NCBI GenBank assembly: GCA_942159475.1
Contig: OW804096.1
Span: 10,713,871 to 10,777,870, forward strand
Source of the DNA: Sthenelais limicola
Lineage: Eukaryota; Annelida; Polychaeta; Phyllodocida; Sigalionidae
Direction of reading: 5' to 3'
DNA: 64,000 nucleotides
The stretch's first letter is position 1; every line of letters begins with the position of its first letter. Below, one piece after another: positions 54,252 through 64,000 of this stretch. The position numbers and the translations under genes were made by a program. The notes below the pieces were generated by a model. The model did no database searches, was not told where the DNA came from, and saw nothing but the letters and a program-made list of their open reading frames with translations.

Positions 54252-54487
54252 CTCTTTTCAGAAAATGTACAATTGGCAGCTGTACACATTTAGTAAATTC
54301 TGCTATAATAGACCTCAATTTGGTTAATACTAGGTAGATCCGAGTATATTTGGCATTGCATTGATTCTAACAATCTGTTTGGTTAGGTTAAACCGTATTT
54401 TGAACTTTATTTTCGTCTGAAATTTGGGTTATTTGAGAGAATTGGTGAAAATGAATTGTACATGTTCTGGCGACTTCACCCATATGT
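54252..54487 (-). mobile_element. MITE-A copy 19, variant terminus
   Basis: The left terminus is worn (CTTTTCAGAAAATGTACAAT). The right terminus is the variant TTCTGGCGACTTCACCCATA, matching the left end of the 551-791 copy. Confidence 0.85.
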
Positions 54488-55094
54488 TGTATAATATCCT
54501 CAAATAAACTTGAACAATACTACTACAAAAAAACTGTTGAGTTCTCTTTTTATAAAATGCCTCACCCTTTGCTGTACATCCCAGGCTAGCCTTAAGACTA
54601 ACACCAACATTATTCATGAATGGTATACAATTCTTTTTATTATTTTCCTCGAGTTACCACTGCGTGCAATGTCTGGATATGAATCACTTATTAAACACAA
54701 CCAGATACAATGTATGGCGAGTGAGGAGGGGAGAGAACTAGAGAGATCATGAGATAGAGATCAGGGCTTTACACAGAGCGTGTAAGACGGGTCTTGACAT
54801 TTGCAGGCAGAACATGAAAGCAAGGAAACTGATTCCCAAAGCTCTTCATGACTCTCATCCAAAGGGGCAAAAACCAGACGTCAAGAGCAGAAAAAAAAAC
54901 TTCATCTATAGGCTGTTTCAGCACAGTATTGAACCTTTTTATGTGTTTTTAACCCTCCTAACTCTCCTAAAAGGAGGTACTATATGTATACTGTTCTTTT
55001 TAAAAGACATGATAATATAAAAACTTATAGTGTTGAAATTACAGCAATGAAGCTTTGTGTTGTGTTTACAATGTTTCCCTCAATGTGTTGATAG

Positions 55095-55845
55095 AGTGAG
55101 TGAGTGAGATTGGTTGCTTTACGCCTTTATCAACACATTTAATATGGTTATATCAAGGGTGGGGGAGCTGAGAGGGAGTGAGTGAGTGAGTGAGTGAGAG
55201 AGATTGGTTGCTTTACGCCCTTATCAACACATTTAATATGGTTATATCAAGGGTGGGGGAGCTGAGAGGGAGTGAGTGAGTGAGTGAGTGAGAGAGATTG
55301 GGTGCTTTACGCCCTTATCAACACATTTAATATGGTTATATCAAGGGTGGGGGAGCTGAGAGGGAGTGAGTGAATGAGTGAGTGAGAGAGATTGGTTGCT
55401 TTACGCCCTTATCAACACATTTAATATGGTTATATCAAGGGTGGGGGAGCTGAGAGGGAGTGAGTGAGTGAGTGAGTGAGTGAGTGAGAGAGATTGGTTG
55501 CTTCACGCCCTTATCAACACATTTAATATGGTTATATCAAGGGTGGGGGAGCTGAGAGGGAGTGAGTGAGTGAGTGAGAGAGATTGGTTGCTTTACGCCC
55601 TTATCAAAACATTTAATATGTTTATATCAAGGGTGGGGGAGCTGAGAGGGAGTGAGTGGGTGAGTGAGTGAGTGAGATTGGTTGCTTTACGCCCTTATCA
55701 ACACATTTAATATGGTTATATCAAGGGTGGGGGAGCTGAGAGGGAGTGAGTGAGTGAGTGAGTGAGAGAGATTGGTTGCTTCACGCCCTTATCAACACAT
55801 TTAATATGGTTATATCAAGGGTGGGGGAGCTGAGAGGGAGTGAGT
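55095..55845 (-). repeat. Composite C module 2 satellite array
   Basis: Eight units of about 94 bp, with longer GAGTGAGTGAGTGAG spacers than the array at 42.8 kb and the variant ATCAAGGGTGGGGGAGCTGA. Each array is internally more uniform than the two are to each other, so each expanded locally. Confidence 0.95.
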
Positions 55846-55942
55846 TTATGATCATACCCAGGAAATAGAGATAGAGAAGAAGGCAGAGAGAGACAAGGGA
55901 AAAAGAGACAGAAAGGCACTTTATGGTCTTACCCAGGTCCAA
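55846..55942 (-). repeat. Composite C module 1, single copy
   Basis: TTATGATCATACCCAGGAAA then AGACAGAAAGGCACTTTATG and GTCTTACCCAGG. It is directly attached to the module 2 array, confirming that both modules belong to one element. Confidence 0.85.
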
Positions 55943-55947
55943 TATTG

Positions 55948-56012
55948 TATACCAGATTTGGACTGAACGAGTCCCAGCATGTAGTATGACAGACATGCGC
56001 AGTGGCATAGGC
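55948..56012 (-). mobile_element. Family D end fragment
   Basis: CCAGATTTGGACTGAACGAG, CCCAGCATGTAG and GACATGCGCAGTGGCATAGG match the end of family D only. Confidence 0.65.
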
Positions 56013-56019
56013 AGCCTAT

Positions 56020-57125
56020 TCAATATTCAATATCCAAAGGTTGTAACTACGTCAACTCAGGGTAATAATCATTGAAATTCTAAAAGCGATTGAAGTCCTT
56101 AATTGAATCTACATATGACGAATGTTCAAGTATAGAAGTGGATAGAAAACCCTAGCTCAGAAGCATATGCTGGAGTGGAAGCTAGGTTTCATACACGGTA
56201 CCCCAATAGTTAAGAGTAATGCCACTACAGCCTGTGGCCACTACAGTCATACAAATAGACACATAGAAATAGACATGTGTGTCTGTTTCTATGCTACAGT
56301 GAATCAGGTCCACCCACCCCCACCCCCATCCTATAGCCAACGATTGTATAGCTATTTTTAACTATGTGTCTGTTATGGTGTTGCTGGGAAAAGGCAATCA
56401 AATTTACCTGGGCTACCAATCTGTCAAAGATTATGTATGGTGATGAAACCACTTAGCTGTTGTTTACTGATTTATGATTAAATGGTACTAGTGTCAACAA
56501 CAGCACCACAGCACCACCTGGTATTCAGTAGCTACAACACAACCCTGACAAGCATGGTCCTGTATGATCAGCCGGCGGCTTCCACTCCCTTTGTATATAC
56601 CTCCCTGCCTAAATGTACCTACTTGCCAGAATTATTCACCAAAACAATCTCGTTCCTTGGAACGGTTTTCCTTATGTCCTGAGTAATTTTGCTTTCAAAC
56701 TCTTGGATAATAATATAAGTGGGTGAGAACACATAGAAGTTTATCGTTACATATATATCGGGTAATACAGGTACTTTGACTGTTCGCTGACTTTATGCAG
56801 ATTAAAGTTTTTCGATCATTAAAGTGGCAATAAGTTGAATGATGAAAGGATCATATGATCCGAAAACAATGAGAATAATGAATATTTAATTAAATGGTGA
56901 CAGCTCTTCAGTCGAGACATTATGGATAGTTAGGGCCATTATTCATAAGATACTCTACAACTATGTGATACCTCTCCAGTCCAGAATCCTCGCCATCTTT
57001 TACCACAGCTATAGGTCTTTCTCTATGAACAGCTGAGCCCATGAAAACCTTTCTGCAAGTTTACTTCGTAGTGATTATGCCATGATAGGTGGGCATATCC
57101 ACGAAAACATGGCCAGATTTGACCA
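56020..57125. other. No gene; one inverted motif
   Basis: Near 56,258-56,292, ACATAGAAATAGACATGTGT and GTCTGTTTCTATGCT form a short hairpin. No exon supported. Confidence 0.35.
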
Positions 57126-57128
57126 TTG

Positions 57129-57331
57129 CATATGCATGCATTGATTTCACTAGTGGAATATGCATGCATAGATTTCACTAGTGGAATATGCATGAATGGA
57201 TTTCACTAGTGGAATATGGATGCATAGATTTCACTAGTGGAATATGAATGAATGGATTTCACTAGTGGAATATGGATGCATAGATTTCACTAGTGGAATA
57301 TATACATACATAGATTTCACTAGCGAAATAT
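57129..57331 (+). repeat. 28-bp minisatellite, seven units
   Basis: The unit ATTTCACTAGTGGAATATG plus an ATGCATAG-type spacer is repeated seven times. ATTTCACTAGTGGAAT is nearly palindromic (TTCCACTAGTGAAAT in inverse), so each unit can pair with itself. The spacers vary (GCATGCATA, GAATGAATG, GGATGCATA) in an alternating order. Confidence 0.95.
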
Positions 57332-57590
57332 GCTTTTTGTAGGCATCCAATTTACTACGCTATTTTGATTGGTCGCGTTAATCTGATTGCATCAATCAAT
57401 GACGCTCATTTTATGAAGCAATGTTGTAGGCGCCTGGTTTTGCTGAGTCAGAGGGTTGCGAGACTGAAGGTAAATAATGATCAAACAATGCTTAAGTATA
57501 ATATCATGGCATCAAAATTGACAAAATGCTTGTGTCTTTTAGTGCTGTCTTTCACGTGTGCCTTTGGCACTTGTGAGAGATAGCACCATA

Positions 57591-57838
57591 TATATGGGTC
57601 AGATTTTCAGAAAATGTACAATTGGCAGCTCCACACATATAGTAAATTCTGCTAAATTAGGCTGAAAAATGAAGAAAACAGGGTATATCTGAGTATATCT
57701 GGTATCGCATTGATTTAAAGTATCAGTTCTGTTATGATAAACTGCATTTTGAAGCTCATTTTTGTCTCAAATGTGGGTTATTTGAGAGGATTGGTGAAGG
57801 CGAATTGTACATTTTCTGAACATTTCACCTATATGCAG
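57591..57838 (-). mobile_element. MITE-A copy 20, subfamily II
   Basis: Left terminus TATATGGGTCAGATTTTCAG; right terminus is the variant CTGAACATTTCACCTATAT. Confidence 0.85.
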
Positions 57839-57984
57839 CTCTCGTTTAGTTCTATCTTAGTATTTAAGGCCCATGTCCATGAACACATGGAGTGTGGTCG
57901 CCGTACGTCAAAAAACGCAATGTTAAAGTATATCGTCGTGGCAATGGGGATGGACCTTGACTGTACCATAGTGTCCACAATGTA

Positions 57985-58558
57985 GGTCCCTTACTGTATT
58001 CAGTGAGTGTGAAGGAGCTAGAGCCCGGGCTTTGCATGGTAACATAAGCAGTGCTGATGTGGAGTAATTAACAACACCTCTAATTAGAAATCTAATCAGC
58101 GTGACAAATCACAGAGCTACCCTATCCCACACTTATTATATGCCACAGCACTCGCTATGCTCATCTCTCTTCTGTCTCACCACTGCGATACATTTGTTTC
58201 CTTTGTTTTTTTCTCTCTGCTGTCACGTTCTAAATCCCCACGTCCGAACTTAACTTGCCATTTTCTCTATGTCTGGTCTGTCTGTCTTTTTAAAAAATAC
58301 ATTTCATTGAGTCTAATTTCATAATTGTATATTCTCATAGATCTCGTTTAAAAAAGCTTACAAAAGCATATATATATATATACATTCATTAATATTTACA
58401 GATTCATTAATATTGAGTTGATTACTTCTTGCAGTATTAATAATGACCAGAGATGAATGTACAATTACATTTAAAATCAATGATTTTCTTCAGTCCTATT
58501 CGTATTAAGTATGATTTTTCTACATTCAGAATATAGTCCATGAGCCAGCACCCTGAGC
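57985..58558. other. No feature recognised
   Basis: AT-rich with a short TA microsatellite at 58,370; no exon supported. Confidence 0.4.
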
Positions 58559-58560
58559 AG

Positions 58561-58967
58561 ATATGTGATGTGTTTCATAAGTCGCAAAATTGATATTTTT
58601 CAAAGTGTTTTTTCACAAGATCACATTATTGGAATGTTCTAACTTTTGGAGGGTTCATCACTTATAGCTATATCAATCGATGTATCAAATTGCAGGACAA
58701 TCTATGTCATATATCCTTGCGTTTTAAAGGTCCTCATATGGAGTATATTTGGTTACTTTGCTGTTCATGGACCCCCAGAAATATTGGAAACTTTTTTTTT
58801 TTCAAAAACGAAAATATCAAACTTTAAATCTAGAAATACTTATTTGATTATTAGACTGTTTACTATCATTGGAATCGGCTTGATCTCATCTTTTCAAATA
58901 TAATGGTATCTCAAAATCTATTTTTTGCGACTTATGACTCATTTTCCTGAAACACATCACATATGTG
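58561..58967 (-). mobile_element. MITE-B, left inverted repeat shortened
   Basis: Left end TGATGTGTTTCATAAGTCGC lacks 15 bp (AGGAAAATGAGTCAT) relative to other copies. The rest, including the right end, is complete. Confidence 0.85.
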
Positions 58968-58999
58968 CAGTACGAAGTGAATGTAGGTGGTTTAATGGG

Positions 59000-59544
59000 C
59001 CGATACTCTACTGTAATTGCAAGTCCTTTTGATAAGCTGCAACAATCCCAATAACAATCATTTTTTCTTGCTTTGGTGTTTCCAACATCCCTTTGAGTAG
59101 AGAGTGGGCTATGTTTCCCTAGGTGCTCCATAGCTTAACATTCTCGAAGTAGGTGCCGCACATATTCCACTATTTCCCTAATAGAAAGATGGCCTGGTTG
59201 AAAGACATTTATATCTCATGCATATAAACATGCAATAACTGATGGTGCTACATATGTATTGCCTATTTGTAGGTCGTCAACCCAAGGTCAAATCAAGGTC
59301 AGGTAATTGCCATGGACAACGTTTTCTTGAACTTGACGTCTTGCTGTCAAACCATTGATTGGCTTTAATTAACTTACACAGTAATTATTCACCATCTGAC
59401 CAGGACGTGATACACAGTCATGCATTTATAAACGTGTAATACATGTTTTAAACATATTCTAAACTTTTTGATATGGCATATCCTTATGATTAGTGACCCT
59501 TTGACCTCACTCTATACTGTATTGTGCTCTTACAAACAGGGTTA
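59000..59544. other. No feature recognised
   Basis: No repeat terminus or exon that I can support. Confidence 0.4.
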
Positions 59545-59665
59545 CCTTGACTGCCATTGAGTTTTTCCATATTTGTTTGATATTGTTATGTTTGAAAAAA
59601 AGTGTCCAATAGTTCTTTGTGGAGAATTACCAATAAAGTAAACAAATACGATCCATGGGATTTTT
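59545..59665 (+). mobile_element. MITE-B, diverged internal fragment
   Basis: TTTGATATTGTTATGTTTGA, AAAAAAGTGTCCAATAGTTC and AGTAAACAAATACGATCCAT follow the interior order of MITE-B with many changes and no termini. Confidence 0.5.
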
Positions 59666-59856
59666 TGATTTTTTATTATTACAAATAAGGCCAATACATT
59701 TACACTATCATATCAAAAACATGCATGTCAACCCGGTCGATGTTTTGTTGCGTTGCCTTCGAAATGCAAGGATATGGTCATGACATACAATAGAGATTCA
59801 CTGTAGCTACCACAACACCAATATACAATAGGTTTCTTCTCCCAGGGCTAATTGTG

Positions 59857-60104
59857 AATATGGGTCAGATTTTCAGAAAATGTACAATTCGCCTTCGCCA
59901 ATCTTCTCAAATAACCCAAATTTCAGACGAAAATAAAGTTCAAAATGCAGTTCAACATAACGAAACAGACTGCTAGAATCAATGCAATGCCGAATATACT
60001 CAAATTTACCTAGTATTGGCCAAGTTGCAGCCTAATTTAACAGAATTTACTAAATGTGTACAGCTGCCAATTGTACATTTTCTGAAAATCTGACCCATAT
60101 AGAT
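59857..60104 (+). mobile_element. MITE-A copy 21, subfamily I
   Basis: Both termini intact (AATATGGGTCAGATTTTCAG, CTGAAAATCTGACCCATAT). Confidence 0.9.
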
Positions 60105-60390
60105 AATAGCTATCGTGTGCACACATTAATAAAAACAGCCCTACTCAGTGAATGGACCTAATTGACAACGGAAGAAAACCCAAGCATGGGATCATCACCT
60201 GAGGGACTTCTACCACACCTGAGAGTTAATTAGTGTGTTTTCTAGTGGCAATGTATTCAGATATGTCAACATGTTATTTCCGATCCCTCATTATCTCCTA
60301 TTAAGGACAGAACTTGCTGAAAAGCATCGTCTGAATATGAGCATAATATGTTTTGTTATAATAATATAACATCCGTTGGCCTATAATTAA

Positions 60391-61506
60391 CCTCTCCACG
60401 AGCGGGGCTATGCTCCGCCCACCGTCTCCCGGGACTCCATGCGGTGCCACCTCAGACAAACAAACCCATGACGGCCACTGTCCAGCATTAAAACTGCCTA
60501 TATAGAGGTGTGTTTTGATCTTAATTTGGACCCAGATACTAAATTTCTCTGATATTTTCTCAACGTACAACATGTAGACATCTACACTAAGGATATGATT
60601 ATATATCAAGTCTCAGTGGCAACGAAAATTATGTTTGATAGCATAAGATATAGAGAAAGAGGCAAAAGTTTTACCCCTGGACAAAGGTATGAGATTAGTT
60701 TATAACTAAGATCAGTACTGGCATGACTATGGCTTATTGGAAATTGAAATTAACATCCATTGTGGAGATTGAGTGAGTCAGTATTCAAGCATATTGTTTT
60801 ATTATTTTGCATAAAATCGTATGATTAATGTTAAATATTTTCAGATAAAACGTGAGGCTACTTCTATACTGAATACTAAAAGATTGGCAACTCATAAAGA
60901 AGAACTGTTTAACTTTAATGAAACAATGTTAATTGTTTGAATGTTTGGCCTTAATTGAAATAAAATAGTAATACTCCATGATGAATAACATCATATTCAA
61001 CAGCATGTATAGCTATGTCTAATGGCATATTTAAATGATCAATAGTTGAAATTTTCAAACGAGGGATTTAGGGAGATGGAGAGAGATTATTGCTAATGTA
61101 AGATATAAGTTGGATCTTAGTTATACATTTGTCTCCTGAATAAGGAGATTTTTTTAGAAGGGATCTATCTTTTTCCACAAGTTTGATCTGTTATTTTGGT
61201 GATTTTCTTTATGTTTCTTAAAACCAGCTGCCCTGGTGAGGGTAGGGTGTATTGGTGGGTCCATACCACAAATATAATAGTCCAAAACACTTCAAATCCA
61301 ATGAAAAATGCTATATTTGTGGCAAAACATGGTACGTTTCTATAGTAAAGTATAGGCCGTGTTGACGTTTGTGTCTGAGGTCCGAGTTGTAAACATGCAG
61401 TGTGTGCAATACATGGCCATGTGGGCCACATCTGTTTATGGTTTCAAGCGCGCTGACTGGCTATCGCTTATGTAAGGTGGGTGGACCTTCGATGCTCGTG
61501 GAGAGG
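60391..61506. mobile_element. 1.1-kb candidate piggyBac-type element
   Basis: CCTCTCCACGAGC and its perfect inverse GCTCGTGGAGAGG face outward to TTAA at 60,387-60,390 and 61,507-61,510. Just inside both ends lie CGCCCACC/GGTGGGTGG motifs. A TTAA duplication is the mark of piggyBac insertion. No intact transposase frame; the 88-codon minus frame at 61,165-61,431 has no recognisable domain. Confidence 0.65.
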
Positions 61507-61544
61507 TTAATTACATACAGTTGTCGTTGTCGAAGAGGGGGGGG

Positions 61545-61561
61545 GGTCTCCACTGGCTGTG
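61545..61561 (+). repeat. Solo 17-bp match to the 44,452 element end
   Basis: GGTCTCCACTGGCTGTG also forms bases 5-21 of the terminal repeat at 44,452, apart from one C/T difference. It is preceded by a G run. Possibly a worn end of a relative. Confidence 0.4.
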
Positions 61562-61600
61562 TACCAAATCTCAAGACAGTGATGGTAAACATCAGGACAA

Positions 61601-61641
61601 CCACGGATTTGTAATGAGATGATGTCATTACAAATCCGTGG
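61601..61641. repeat. Perfect hairpin, 16-bp arms
   Basis: CCACGGATTTGTAATG and its inverse CATTACAAATCCGTGG are separated by nine bases. It abuts a diverged MITE-B. Confidence 0.85.
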
Positions 61642-61852
61642 GACATCTAATAAGTATTTCTTTTTTTTAGAAATTCATATTCTTATGTTTGAAAAGAAGG
61701 TTGCAGTATTGTTGGGTGGGCAATTCATGCTACTAGCATTGCTAAGCACTCCAAAGGTGAGAATATTCCAACAACGATATCCTATGAATAAATAACTTTG
61801 AAAAATATTCAATTTGCGAATTGTGACTCACTTCCTAAACACATCACATATA
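61642..61852 (+). mobile_element. MITE-B, diverged, left end missing
   Basis: ATCTAATAAGTATTTCT, AATAACTTTGAAAAATATTC and the terminus TGTGACTCACTTCCTAAACA. Confidence 0.7.
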
Positions 61853-62439
61853 ATGTTCTTGCATCTCCATCAACACCAAGCGGACTATGATAACATAGCA
61901 TGCTCTGGCTTGCACAACTGGTATCTGGTATCCAAAGGCATGGTGGGAAACTCCAGGTCTGGAGCCATCGAATCAAGCAAAACGTTTAATTGGCTGATAG
62001 CTGATGGTCAATAGCGTCAACAGGGTTCCCTAAAACCAACCGGGGAATAGACTTTCCATCCAACTGTCCATTATGAGGATGACTGTACCTTTAGGTTCTA
62101 GCTATTATGCTCACTTCAATTTAGCAAACATAATTGAGGGGCTGATTGAAGGACCTTTTACATTTTAGGTTAGTATGGCCAATTGCCTATTAGCATTAGC
62201 GTCCTGGACGAATTGTGACCCGTGCGAAAACCATTTTCGCCGAAAATAAACACAAGCTTAAAACCGCCACCCATGCCTCTATAACAGAGAACCTATGTAT
62301 CTCCAAACCCTATCCAACGGAATTTTCTCCCTTAATTCGATCTTAGACTCTCTAATTCTTTCACCAATCGAAAGGGAATTGCATCAATAACTACATGTGT
62401 GAGTTTAAAAGAAATCTGAGTCCCAGAGGTGAAGATATT

Positions 62440-62513
62440 AGTGCTCTGGGATTTGAATCCCCGATGTACTGATTGGGAGTCCAGCATCTTACCCCTAGAC
62501 TATAGACTGGTTG
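62440..62513 (-). pseudogene. tRNA-Gly-like pseudogene or SINE head
   Basis: Read on the minus strand it has an A box (TAGTCTAGGGGTAAGATGCT), an anticodon-loop-like CTCCCAA (CCC, Gly) and a B box (GGGGATTCAAATCCC). The order and spacing follow tRNA-Gly. The anticodon stem and acceptor stem do not pair properly, and the terminal CCA-side bases are lost, so it is not a functional tRNA. It may be the head of a tRNA-derived SINE. A TCCCAGAG...CTCTGGGA hairpin overlaps it at 62,420-62,450. Confidence 0.6.
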
Positions 62514-62519
62514 TATGGT

Positions 62520-63408
62520 AATAAATACAAACACTAGACATATGCCACCCATTGATGTATCACATTTTAGCTTTACTTTAATCCTCCATTCTCCTCATGG
62601 TGAATGAGGAAAATGGGGAAAATAAATACTCTATGAAGTTCCCTGTGTTGGCCGCATGCGATTTAAGGATTCAAATTATCATAAAAGTATATCTTGCATC
62701 TGCAATATATTTCTATAAAATGCCAACGGAGGGCTTCTTGCACTGCAGTCTTTGTATCTACCCTGAGCAGTCCAGAGGCTATATAACCACCTAAGGCGGA
62801 GACTAAAATGATAATAATCTCCATTTCAAGTCTACTGGGGCACATATCATAACTGCTTATTCAATGTCTAGTGTGAGAGTAACATTGATCGATATCGTAA
62901 ACTATAGTAATATGTTCATATAAGAATTATACATAAGAATATCTAAAGTCAGTCACAGCTGGGATTATTATGAGATATAGATTTTTGTAGGCAAATTAAC
63001 AAGTTAACACTAATAGTGATACTAATATAAATATGGCAAATTCAACTTTCACAGAATCAACGAACCCTTCGCAACTCAATTGTTTCTTTTTAAACACAAA
63101 CAAACTTCAAACAATGGTGGAAGCTATAGTTTAGATAAGAAGGTATTAAATATGTACAATTTTCACTAATTGAATAAATAAAAAACTATAGCTGCCTCTA
63201 GTAGATATTTTCCTAGCATAACCTAAATTCATTTTTACTAATTACCAAATTCACCTGTTTACGCTTGAACGGTACTTGGTGTCGGAAGGTTGTTCTTAAA
63301 AAATTCTACTAGTGGAAGTGCCAAATTGCTTAATTGTCTTGCTGCAATTATCGTTATATTGACTAATTACACAGAAGTATCACTAGGTGGCAGTGACGAA
63401 ACATCCAG
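62520..63408. other. No feature recognised
   Basis: AT-rich with no exon or repeat terminus supported. Confidence 0.4.
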
Positions 63409-63409
63409 A

Positions 63410-63661
63410 CCATATGTGGGTGAAAATTCCTGAAGATGTACAATTGGCCATCACCAATCCCCTCAAATAACCCAAATTTCAGACAAACTCCAGGTTCAAA
63501 ATACAGTTCAACACAACCAGACAGATTTATTTAATGAAAACAATACAGAATACACTCAGATGTACTCAGTATTTATAATTGGTCACTCTAATTTAGCAGA
63601 ATTTGAGAGATGTGTAGAACTGTAGATTTTTGTGCATTTCCTGAAAATCTGACCCATGTAT
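63410..63661 (+). mobile_element. MITE-A copy 22, subfamily III
   Basis: Variant left terminus TGTGGGTGAAAATTCCTGAA and right terminus CTGAAAATCTGACCCATGTA. Subfamily III interior (ACAATACAGAATACACTCAG). Confidence 0.85.
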
Positions 63662-64000
63662 GAGATTGTGTTTATGTTTAAAGCTGCCTTCTCAGCTATT
63701 GCCACAAAATGAATCTCACTAAATACATGCAATGTTTGACTTACAAGACACTAAAGGTAGCAATATCTTTCGATTACTAGCAAGTGGATCACCCTTGCTA
63801 ACCTACTGGCAAGAGATCACATACTGCGGTGGAGCAAGTGGAGGAATTATTAAGATTTAGTCACAACCTTAACGCTTCTTGGGGCTATAACCACTTTTTA
63901 GGGAGACACAGAACGGTTTAATGATCTCCATTTCAGGCGCTGGTGCACGGTTTGTGCATAATTGTACAATATCAGCCATGACTATCTTAGCCTACAATAT
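63662..64000. other. No feature recognised
   Basis: No exon or repeat end visible up to the window edge. Confidence 0.4.

Overview
This window looks like an intron-rich, gene-poor, AT-rich piece of an animal nuclear genome, probably a marine invertebrate. There are no operons, no ribosome-binding sites and almost no long open frames. Coding sequence appears as short exons with GT/AG borders, separated by introns full of minisatellites. A satellite module at about 42.8-43.5 kb and 55.1-55.9 kb has the layout of the dispersed GTGAGTGAG...TTTACGCC repeat known from many molluscs, so a mollusc or other lophotrochozoan is the best guess. No taxonomic marker gene is present to prove it.

Most recognisable sequence is non-autonomous transposons. 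MITE-A (about 240 bp, ends like ATATGGGTCAGATTTTCAG) occurs about 23 times in at least three subfamilies. MITE-B (about 410 bp, ends like TATGTGATGTGTTTCAGG) occurs about 11 times. Family D (about 350 bp) occurs 7 times. Smaller families are a composite C repeat, an ATTGC-motif repeat, and repeats G and H. Three MITE-A copies are split by younger insertions: an 88-bp poly-A retroinsert with a 15-bp target duplication, a 0.68-kb element with a CAAAGCGTCCT motif, and a MITE-B. Five larger inverted-repeat candidates have likely boundaries: 21,932-31,293; 28,804-29,883 (flanked by GTTTG); 31,658-32,197 (TTAA); 44,452-46,809 (TTA); and 60,391-61,506 (TTAA).

Best gene: a plus-strand gene at about 7.6-13.3 kb, with an inferred 5' UTR exon and four coding exons in agreeing phase. 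It predicts a 156-residue protein that I do not recognise. Its last two introns carry the large CACCC-rich and CCTGTAC-rich minisatellites. Weaker coding evidence: minus-strand exons at 25.2-26.4 kb, a minus-strand short ORF at 30.3-30.45 kb (gag-like or a first exon), a minus-strand terminal-type exon at 32.5-32.7 kb, and the 3' end of a non-LTR retrotransposon at 34.1-34.97 kb. A degenerate tRNA-Gly-like sequence lies at 62.4-62.5 kb.

Layout: 0-7.6 kb MITE-A copies, ATTGC repeats and CT microsatellites; 7.6-13.3 kb the gene; 13.3-21.5 kb tandem repeats, the C composite and MITE clusters; 21.9-31.3 kb the candidate large element with coding-like exons; 31.6-38.9 kb smaller transposons and a LINE tail; 39-43.7 kb mostly unassigned sequence ending in a satellite array that runs into a 200-bp assembly gap; 44.4-46.8 kb the TTA-flanked element; 47-64 kb MITEs, a second satellite array and a 28-bp minisatellite. 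The long low-complexity open frames (CT, CACCC, CCTGTA, GGGGTGAG) are repeat artefacts, not genes.
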